51,430 nucleotides of DNA from an uncultured Pelagibacteraceae bacterium (GTDB lineage Bacteria > Pseudomonadota > Alphaproteobacteria > Pelagibacterales > Pelagibacteraceae). This document shows positions 45,381-51,430 of the stretch, piece by piece. The stretch spans positions 1-51,430 of the forward strand of contig CABYBM010000004.1 in NCBI GenBank assembly GCA_902517175.1, written 5' to 3'. A model generated the notes under the pieces. It worked only from the letters and a program-made list of their open reading frames with translations, was not told the DNA's origin and ran no database searches. The translations under genes were made by a program, and so were the position numbers. Each line of letters starts with the position of its first letter. The first letter of the stretch is position 1.

Positions 45381-47918
45381 TTATATTATAATATTGATCA
45401 GTTTATTTGGTATGAATATTTTTTTTTTAATTCGATTGCCATCTATATATTTAAAAATATTTTTATCTTTCTTGATTATTTCGATTATTTTATCCTCATT
45501 AATATTAATTTCAGTTTCTAGTATCCCTCTTTTTTTGCCATTAATTTGAACAACTATTTTAGAAAAATCTTCTATTAAATATTTTTCATCAAAACTTGGC
45601 CATTTTAGATCAATTTTTAAGTTTAATAATTTAATACATTCATTTGATAGATGTGGGATGATGGGCATTATTACTATTAAAATTTTATGATAATTGTTCA
45701 ACAGAGTTTGTTTTTTGTAATTATTTTTTATTACTTTAAATAAAAAAGAATATAGTTCATGAATGTGAGCAATAATAACATTATAATTAAAATTATTAAG
45801 GGCATCTGTTACTTTTTTTATAAACCGATTAGTAAATTTAGTAAGTTCATTATTGTCATCCTCAGCATGGTCCTTTTTAATTTCATCATGTATACTTAAA
45901 TTCAAGGACCATAATTTTTGAATAAATTTATGTGCTGAAATAATCCCTTCCTCAGACCACTGAACATCTTTTTCTGGAGGACTATCAGATAAAATGAATA
46001 GTCTTACTGCGTCTGCGCCATAAGTATCAATAATTTTTTGTGGATCTATTGTGTTTTTTTTTGATTTAGACATAGATTCGGAAGGACCAACTTTAATTTT
46101 AATATCAGGATCACTTTTAAGAATTTTTCTCCCATTAATTACTTCAACTTCATCAGGACTTATCCAATTATTATTTTCATCTTTATAAGTTTCATGGCAA
46201 ACCATTCCTTGTGTAAATAATCCTTTAAATGGTTCAGATATATTAAAATTATTATTTTGAAAACTAAGTGCTTTTACAAAAAACCTTGAGTATAATAAAT
46301 GAAGTATTGCGTGTTCTACCCCACCAATATATTGATCTACTGGCATCCAGTAATTTATATCCTCAGCTTTAAATCCATAATCATTATTTTTGGGAGAGCA
46401 AAACCTTAAAAAATACCAAGAGGAGTCCACAAAAGTATCCAAAGTATCTGTTTCTCTTGTGTAATTTTTACCCTTAATATTAATATTCTTCCAATTTTTT
46501 GCCTTATCTAAAGGATTTCCCGTTGGCTCTAATTTATCGATTTTTGGTAATTCTACAGGTAGCATTTCTTTTGGGATTGGATTTGGCTTCCAATTTTCGT
46601 CGTACACTATTGGAATGGGACAGCCCCAATATCTTTGTCTTGAAATGCCCCAATCTTTTAATCTAAAATTAATTTTTTTATTGCCTATCTTTTCTTTTTC
46701 AAGATGTTCAATTGTTTTAACTATAGATTCATCTGGACATTTCAAATTATTTAAAAAAGACGAATTAGCCATATACCCAGATCCAGTATAAGCCTTGTCT
46801 GTGACTTTTACTGCTTCTCCATTAGGTTCACTTGAAATAACAGAAATAACTTTTAGTTCATATTTATTTGCGAAGTCCAAATCTCTTTGATCATGAGCAG
46901 GACAGCCAAATACAGCTCCCAATCCATAATCCATTAAAACAAAATTGGCAAAATAAACAGGAACCTTTTCACTATCATTGACTGGGTTTATTGCTAACAG
47001 ATCTGTTTTAAACCCAATTTTTTCTGCATTTGCAATTGCCTCTTCAGTTGTACCTGTTGTAGAACACTCTTTTTTAAATTCTAGAAATTTTTTATCTTTT
47101 TCGTAAAATTTTGAAATGGGATGGTCAACAGAAATTGCTAAAAAAGACATACCAAATAATGTATCTGGCCGAGTCGTAAAACATTCAATTTCATTAACTT
47201 TTTCAGAATTTTCAATTTTAAATTTAACCTCACAACCAAGTGATTTTCCAATCCAATTTCTTTGCATAACCTTTACTTTATTAGGCCATTCATTCAGGTT
47301 ATCTAATTCTTCAAGTAATTCATTCGCAAAATTAGTAATATTGAAAAACCATTGATTTAATTTACGCCTTTCAACTAATGCACCAGATCGCCAGCCCTTG
47401 CCGTCTATTACTTGTTCATTTGCTAAAACAGTTTCATCAACTGGATCCCAGTTTACATATTGTTCTTTTCTATAAACTAATTTTTTTTTATAAAGTTCTA
47501 AAAAAAATTCTTGTTGGTGTTTGTAATATTCAGAAGAACATGTCGATATTTCTCTGTCCCAATCAATTGATAAACCGAGTAATTTCAACTGGTTTTTCAT
47601 CACAGATATATTTGATTCAGTCCAAGTTTTAGGATCAAGGTTATTTTGTCGTGCAGCATTTTCTGCTGGCATTCCAAAAGAATCCCAACCCATTGGATGC
47701 AATACATTATATCCCTCTAAAATTTTGTATCTGGCTAGTACATCACCTATTGTATAATTTCTGACATGACCCATATGAATTTTTCCAGATGGATATGGAA
47801 ACATTTCTAAACAATAAAATTTTTTTTTGTTTTTATCTTTTTTTGTTTTAAAAGTTTGATTATTAATCCAGTATGATTGCCAATACTTTTCAACTTCTTT
47901 AAAATTATATCTGTTCAC
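45381..47918 (-). CDS. leuS: Leucyl-tRNA synthetase
   Basis: 845 residues, class I. The HIGH motif appears as [20 protein letters not shown], the CP1 editing domain at about 225-410 includes [10 protein letters not shown] and [12 protein letters not shown], and the KMSKS motif appears as [14 protein letters not shown]. The C-terminal LeuRS domain ends near [16 protein letters not shown]. First gene of leuS-lptE-holA, preceded by the DUF3576 lipoprotein gene. Confidence 0.98.
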   Translation of the reverse strand: MNRYNFKEVEKYWQSYWINNQTFKTKKDKNKKKFYCLEMFPYPSGKIHMGHVRNYTIGDVLARYKILEGYNVLHPMGWDSFGMPAENAARQNNLDPKTWTESNISVMKNQLKLLGLSIDWDREISTCSSEYYKHQQEFFLELYKKKLVYRKEQYVNWDPVDETVLANEQVIDGKGWRSGALVERRKLNQWFFNITNFANELLEELDNLNEWPNKVKVMQRNWIGKSLGCEVKFKIENSEKVNEIECFTTRPDTLFGMSFLAISVDHPISKFYEKDKKFLEFKKECSTTGTTEEAIANAEKIGFKTDLLAINPVNDSEKVPVYFANFVLMDYGLGAVFGCPAHDQRDLDFANKYELKVISVISSEPNGEAVKVTDKAYTGSGYMANSSFLNNLKCPDESIVKTIEHLEKEKIGNKKINFRLKDWGISRQRYWGCPIPIVYDENWKPNPIPKEMLPVELPKIDKLEPTGNPLDKAKNWKNINIKGKNYTRETDTLDTFVDSSWYFLRFCSPKNNDYGFKAEDINYWMPVDQYIGGVEHAILHLLYSRFFVKALSFQNNNFNISEPFKGLFTQGMVCHETYKDENNNWISPDEVEVINGRKILKSDPDIKIKVGPSESMSKSKKNTIDPQKIIDTYGADAVRLFILSDSPPEKDVQWSEEGIISAHKFIQKLWSLNLSIHDEIKKDHAEDDNNELTKFTNRFIKKVTDALNNFNYNVIIAHIHELYSFLFKVIKNNYKKQTLLNNYHKILIVIMPIIPHLSNECIKLLNLKIDLKWPSFDEKYLIEDFSKIVVQINGKKRGILETEININEDKIIEIIKKDKNIFKYIDGNRIKKKIFIPNKLINIII

Positions 47919-47933
47919 AAATAATTAAATTAT

Positions 47934-48491
47934 TTAATTAGTTTTTTTTGAAGGGTCAGTTAAAATATAAGGTTTAAAGTTTTTATCTTTATTTTGTTTT
48001 TCATAAATTGCTGCCCTTTTTAAAATTTTTCTTGCAAGTTCTTTACTTAAGTTTCCTTTTCTTTCAGAAACTGAGCAGTTAAAATTTGTGTCACATTTTC
48101 TATAATAAATTTTTATAGCAAGAGAATTTGATGCAACTTCATTTGATAAAAAGCGAATTGTAACTTTAATTGCTTCATTAGAATTGTTATCTGCATACCA
48201 GTCAGTAATTATAATTCCTCCACTATAGTTTGCTGATGTAAGTGGCATAAAATCAATTATGTCTAAAGAAGCTCTCCAAAGTTCATTTGAACTTGCAAAA
48301 TCAAAAGTTCCACCTTGTTGTTGGCCTAATGTATCTAATCTAAAGCCTCTTCCTTCTTCTAAATTTTTCTTAATTCTCTTTTCAGGTTCAGGTGGGAATT
48401 TTTTTGCGTCTGCTCCAGGCATTTTTCCACCGCAAGAATTCAATGTTAATAACAATATTGATATAAAACCTATATTTTTAAAAAAACTCAT
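47934..48491 (-). CDS. DUF3576-domain lipoprotein
   Basis: 185 residues with a lipoprotein signal peptide (FISILLLTLNSCGGK, lipobox L-N-S-C). The conserved DUF3576 region includes LWRASLDIIDFMPLTSANYSGGIIITDWY (seen as WRASLDIIDFMPL and GGIIITDWY). The family is found mainly in alphaproteobacteria beside leuS and is of unknown function, probably in the outer membrane. Confidence 0.9.
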   Translation of the reverse strand: MSFFKNIGFISILLLTLNSCGGKMPGADAKKFPPEPEKRIKKNLEEGRGFRLDTLGQQQGGTFDFASSNELWRASLDIIDFMPLTSANYSGGIIITDWYADNNSNEAIKVTIRFLSNEVASNSLAIKIYYRKCDTNFNCSVSERKGNLSKELARKILKRAAIYEKQNKDKNFKPYILTDPSKKTN

Positions 48492-48593
48492 AACATAAAG
48501 ATAATTAAATTTATTTTAATTTAAAAACTAAACATTCTATACATCAAATTAAAAAAATAGCTAAAATTTGGTGAATTACCTAGCTTTTTAAAC

Positions 48594-48611
48594 TGTTGCA
48601 TATATACAACA
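48594..48611. repeat. 18-bp near-perfect palindrome upstream of the porin gene
   Basis: TGTTGCATATATACAACA has inverted arms that match at eight of nine positions. It lies 114 bases upstream of the porin ATG in a 233-base spacer between divergent genes. The size and symmetry fit a dimeric regulator site, but no regulator is identified. Confidence 0.45.
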
Positions 48612-48709
48612 CTATAAGATTTTATTGAGATTTATTGATACATAAGAGAATTGTAAGCCTTTAATCTGATAAATAAGCAATGTTTATTATTAATAATTAA
48701 CATTAAATT

Positions 48710-48716
48710 AAAGGAG
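48710..48716 (+). promoter_or_regulatory. Strong Shine-Dalgarno of the porin gene
   Basis: AAAGGAG lies eight bases before the ATG at 48725, an ideal spacing. Few genes in this window have so good a site, which agrees with very high expression of the product. Confidence 0.8.
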
Positions 48717-48724
48717 TAATTAAT

Positions 48725-49666
48725 ATGAACAAATTACAAAAAATAGGTGTGTCAGCATTAGCTGGTTCTCTTATGGCTGTTTCAGCAAACGCCTTAGAGA
48801 TGTCAGTATCTGGTAGCGCCGCTGTAACGTTCGCTGACTACGGTGGCGATGTTACTAACAACGCCTTTTCAGCTGCAGATGGTTTAACTTTCTCAGCTTC
48901 AGGTGAAACTGATGGTGGTCTAACTATAACTTCATCTATCGTGTTAGATAATGGTGTTAACGATGACCAGTCATTATCAATAGGTACAGCTGACATGGGA
49001 ACAGTTACTTTCCATGCTTTAGATGGATCTTCAGCTTTAGGTGCTGTTGATGATGTTATGCCTACTGCTTATGAAGAGCCATGGTTTGGTGTTACTACAC
49101 CTACTAAAGTAGATGGTAAATCAGGAGCAGGTATGTGGCAGTATACTTCAGCATCAATGGGTGGAGCAACTATAACTGCAACTTATCTACCTTCACTTGC
49201 AGCTGTAGCTAACTCACAAACATCGATAGCTGTTGCATTTAGCCCAGAGGCGGTTGATGGTTTAACTGTTGGTTATGCTCAACAAGAAGATGATTCTACA
49301 GCAGGTGCTGCTAATCAAGTTGATGATACAACTATGTACGTTAAGTATGTATATGGATCAATAACTGCAGGTATCCAAGATTCAGAAGGTGACAGTAATA
49401 CTGACTCAGCTGATATTGAATCTTTAGGTATTGGTGTTTCATACGCTGTATCAGATGAAATGTCTGTTTCATATGGTCAACACACTGTTGAGTTTCCAAA
49501 TGATTCAACTAAAACTGACCAAGAGTCAAGTGCTGTTTCAGCATCATACACTTCAGGTGGTATGACTCTTAGTGCAGTAGTAGGTTCAGTAGATAACCTA
49601 AATGGTTCTACTACTGCTGCTAACGATAAAGATACTTACGAGTTTTCTTTATCATTTGCATTCTAA
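48725..49666 (+). CDS. Porin-like outer-membrane beta-barrel protein
   Basis: 313 residues. Signal peptide MNKLQKIGVSALAGSLMAVSANA, then LEMSVSGSAAVTFADYGGD with alternating beta-strand patterns to a terminal aromatic (EFSLSFAF), as needed for BAM-assisted insertion. The mature protein is acidic, rich in Ser, Thr, Ala, Gly and Asp, poor in Lys and without Cys, very unlike the Lys-rich proteins around it. With a strong RBS, biased codons and an intrinsic terminator it is probably one of the most abundant envelope proteins. The acidic character suggests a cation-preferring pore; substrate is unknown. Confidence 0.85.
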   Translation: MNKLQKIGVSALAGSLMAVSANALEMSVSGSAAVTFADYGGDVTNNAFSAADGLTFSASGETDGGLTITSSIVLDNGVNDDQSLSIGTADMGTVTFHALDGSSALGAVDDVMPTAYEEPWFGVTTPTKVDGKSGAGMWQYTSASMGGATITATYLPSLAAVANSQTSIAVAFSPEAVDGLTVGYAQQEDDSTAGAANQVDDTTMYVKYVYGSITAGIQDSEGDSNTDSADIESLGIGVSYAVSDEMSVSYGQHTVEFPNDSTKTDQESSAVSASYTSGGMTLSAVVGSVDNLNGSTTAANDKDTYEFSLSFAF

Positions 49667-49687
49667 TTTAATTTAGATTTAATTTTT

Positions 49688-49717
49688 AAAAGGGCCCCTT
49701 TTTGGGGCCTTTTTTTT
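49688..49717 (+). terminator. Intrinsic terminator of the porin gene
   Basis: AAAAGGGCCCC, a five-base T loop, then GGGGCC followed by a run of eight T. The stem is extended by one G-T wobble and A-T pairs. It starts 22 bases after the porin stop. The T tract touches the 3' end of the convergent ThiE-like gene, so the hairpin may serve that gene too. Confidence 0.93.
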
Positions 49718-50246
49718 ATTCAAAAAAAGATATGCCAGCGAATGCAAAACAGTTTGCAAGCTTCAGTTTTTTAACATTTTTCTTAGAAATACCACCCAAA
49801 GCTACAGTTTTATTCTTTGATTGTTTATTAAGCAGTTTAAATTTATTAATACCCAAAAAGTTTTGATTTTTTTTAAATAACGATGACAAAAATATTTTTT
49901 TAACTTTTTGTCTTTGTTTTAATTTAATTTCCTTAAAATTGTGAGCTGATCCAATAATGTTAAAATTTTTCTTAAATGAATAGGATAGGTGACTTATACT
50001 CTTGTTAAATGATGGCAGGTAGGCTCCATCTAAATTTAATTTAATTGCTAATTTTACATTATTTGACAGATAAAATTTAATGGACTTTTTTTTACAATAT
50101 TTTTTTATTTTCAAAATTAACATCTCATCTACTCTTTTAGACGTATAGTTTCTAAAAATAATAGTTGTTTGTTTATCTTGTTTATCAATTATGTTTGTAT
50201 CAAATTTATTAATAAAGTAATATTTATTGATCATTACAAAATGCAT
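49716..50246 (-). CDS. ThiE/TenI-like protein (thiamine phosphate synthase fold)
   Basis: 176 residues (172 from the ATG at 50234, MINKYYFINKF). NVKLAIKLNLDGAYLPSFN, IIGSAHNFKEI and TVALGGISKKNVKKL correspond to three landmarks of ThiE/TenI TIM barrels: the gxDGvHL, iGxSxH and aiGGI regions. However it is about 30 residues shorter than ThiE and the usual pyrophosphate-binding residues are not obvious. It may be a TenI-like aminohydrolase/isomerase relative or a degenerate synthase. It is very Lys-rich. Its start overlaps that of the divergent YggS gene. Confidence 0.68.
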   Translation of the reverse strand: MHFVMINKYYFINKFDTNIIDKQDKQTTIIFRNYTSKRVDEMLILKIKKYCKKKSIKFYLSNNVKLAIKLNLDGAYLPSFNKSISHLSYSFKKNFNIIGSAHNFKEIKLKQRQKVKKIFLSSLFKKNQNFLGINKFKLLNKQSKNKTVALGGISKKNVKKLKLANCFAFAGISFFE

Positions 50247-50900
50247 AGTACAATTCTAAATTTAATTAATATTGAAAAAAACATACAATCCAATTTAAGC
50301 GATTTAAAGATTAATAATCAAATAAAAATTATTGCAGTATCGAAAACATTTGGTGCAGAAAAAATTTTACCATTGATTCAACATGGTCATACCGATTTTG
50401 GAGAAAATAAAGTTCAGGAAGCAGTTGATAAGTGGACAGAATTAAAAAAGGTAAATTCAAATGTGAAATTACATATGATAGGAAAACTTCAAACTAATAA
50501 AGTTAAATACGCAGTAAAATTGTTTGATTACATTCACTCAGTCGATAATGAAAAATTAGCAAAAAAAATTTCTGAGGAAGATAAAAAAATAAATAAAAAA
50601 ACTAAAATATTTATTCAAGTAAATATAGGAGAGGAGGACCAGAAATCTGGAGTAAGCAAAACTGAAACCAATAAATTAGTATCATATTGTAAAGACATAA
50701 AATTAGATGTTAGTGGATTGATGTGCATTCCTCCAGTAAGTAAAGACTCAACTTTTTATTTTGAAGAGATGAAAAAACTAAATAAAGATTTTGGTTTTTC
50801 AGAATTAAGTATGGGCATGTCCTCAGATTATCTGAAAGCTATAAAAAATTCAGCTACCTACGTTAGAATTGGCTCAAGTATTTTTGGTCAAAGAGACTAA
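50241..50900 (+). CDS. YggS-family PLP-binding protein (PLP homeostasis protein)
   Basis: About 219 residues from the ATG at 50241 (MHSTILNLINIEKNIQ); the longer open frame upstream is out of family and overlaps the ThiE-like gene. IKIIAVSKTFGAEKI contains the PLP-binding Lys, FGENKVQEAVDKW and LHMIGKLQTNKVKYAV are family motifs, and SMGMSSDYLKAIKNSATYVRIGSSIFG ends the alanine-racemase-like barrel. YggS/PLPBP proteins are non-catalytic carriers that balance PLP and amino acid pools. Confidence 0.95.
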   Translation: MHSTILNLINIEKNIQSNLSDLKINNQIKIIAVSKTFGAEKILPLIQHGHTDFGENKVQEAVDKWTELKKVNSNVKLHMIGKLQTNKVKYAVKLFDYIHSVDNEKLAKKISEEDKKINKKTKIFIQVNIGEEDQKSGVSKTETNKLVSYCKDIKLDVSGLMCIPPVSKDSTFYFEEMKKLNKDFGFSELSMGMSSDYLKAIKNSATYVRIGSSIFGQRD

Positions 50901-51391
50901 ATTATTTTTATTTTTGTATTTTTATTAATCAACTTTAACATTATTAAAAAATCTTTTTTTTTTAAGGCCACACATCCCTCGGTAGGTTTATAGTTATTTG
51001 TTAAATGGATAAATATACAACTGCCAAGACCAATTTTTGGATTTTTAAAATTATATTTTATTGGGATTAATAAATTATATTTATGGTCTTTTCTTAAAAG
51101 TTTTTCATGCTTAATATGTTCACTCACTGTGATCAATTTATTGTATTTTTTTGGAAATCTTATATCATCACACCATCCCTTATTCTTAGTTATTTCAATG
51201 CATTTAAGAGATGTATTAGGCTTTTTTAATCTATCTTTTCTGTAATAAAGGTGCTGAATTTTAAAGTTTCCTTTAGGAGTTTTGTGATCTCCTTCGCTCT
51301 TTGATCTTGTAGTACCTGCCTTTCCAATACAACATTTAAAATAAAAATCATCAACTCGAAGAGTATGTTTATTTTTTAAAAAAATTGTCAT
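50897..51391 (-). CDS. L,D-transpeptidase (YkuD) catalytic-domain protein
   Basis: 164 residues from the ATG at 51391 (MTIFLKNKHTLRVDDFYF); an ATG at 51415 would add eight residues. The YkuD motif is present with the catalytic Cys in NYKPTEGCVALKKKDF and His ten residues upstream in GSCIFIHLTNN, and GDHKTPKGNF is the conserved early loop. L,D-transpeptidases cross-link peptidoglycan or attach lipoproteins, but no signal peptide or transmembrane helix is visible, as in the YkuD-type COG3786 group. Its stop codon overlaps that of the YggS gene. Confidence 0.85.
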   Translation of the reverse strand: MTIFLKNKHTLRVDDFYFKCCIGKAGTTRSKSEGDHKTPKGNFKIQHLYYRKDRLKKPNTSLKCIEITKNKGWCDDIRFPKKYNKLITVSEHIKHEKLLRKDHKYNLLIPIKYNFKNPKIGLGSCIFIHLTNNYKPTEGCVALKKKDFLIMLKLINKNTKIKII

Positions 51392-51430
51392 ATCTTTATA
51401 TTTGTGAGTAATCAAAATTTAATAATATAC

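Noticed and set aside
1-51430. CRISPR arrays, transposons, prophage or defence islands
   Set aside because: No regularly spaced direct repeats, transposase, integrase, nuclease or restriction-type proteins were found; nearly all genes have recognised core functions.

Overview
This window looks like core chromosome of a streamlined, AT-rich marine alphaproteobacterium of the SAR11/Pelagibacterales type. The inference rests on the strongly A/T-biased sequence, spacers of mostly 0-100 bases, many 1-4 base stop/start overlaps, and alphaproteobacterial gene neighbourhoods (hslVU beside hisBHAFE; rpe-heparinase-purH; ftsK-lolA; Smr-Tim44-fxsA-secB-dnaQ-coaE-aroE-maf-ppsR; hemE-hemH-rho-mnmE-mnmG-rsmG-parA-parB-holA-lptE-leuS). 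No phage, transposase, CRISPR array or defence island is visible. No stretch longer than about 300 bases lacks a gene.

Layout. 1-5655: the end of a PQQ-type sugar dehydrogenase, then a minus-strand block with a TauD-type dioxygenase, two small membrane proteins, folD, a YggT protein, an MscS channel, hemD and hemC. 5712-12113: tsaD, an EVE-domain protein, an acetyl-CoA synthetase with an extreme lysine-rich N-terminal tail, an unrecognised gene, and a two-subunit sodium:solute symporter ending in a clear intrinsic terminator. 12182-17714: a YggT-like membrane protein, rpe, a heparinase II/III-like protein and purH, facing a pterin dehydratase, an FkbM methyltransferase and tRNA-Gly(GCC). 17796-23272: LON-domain protein, UbiH-type hydroxylase, ftsK, lolA, an acetyltransferase, a HIT protein and a 57-residue ORF. 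23360-28786: a membrane protein and the his operon (hisB-hisH-small lipoprotein-hisA-hisF-hisE), divergent from hslVU. 28788-34098: Smr, Tim44-like, fxsA, secB, then dnaQ, coaE, aroE, maf and the PEP-synthase regulator.

34099-34370 is the best candidate in the window for the chromosome replication origin. It separates a leftward gene block from a rightward one, lies directly upstream of hemE as in Caulobacter and Rickettsia, and holds near-consensus DnaA boxes, an AT-rich stretch with trinucleotide repeats resembling DnaA-trios, and a 9-mer repeated three times. To its right are hemE, hemH, a HemG-type oxidase, rho, mnmE, mnmG, rsmG, parA and parB. A perfect 16-bp parS palindrome is embedded in the rsmG coding sequence, so origin and partition locus lie about 7.4 kb apart.

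43937-51430: holA, lptE, leuS and a DUF3576 lipoprotein on the minus strand; a well-translated, acidic porin-like protein with strong RBS and terminator; a short ThiE/TenI-like protein; a YggS-type PLP protein; and an L,D-transpeptidase-fold protein. Five haem-pathway genes (hemC, hemD, hemE, hemG, hemH) are in the window.

I found no clearly new multi-gene system. The most useful leads are the origin/parS architecture, the Lys-tailed Acs, an EF-hand-like loop in the symporter, a tiny lipoprotein in the his operon, and the repeated sharing of stop-codon bases by convergent genes.
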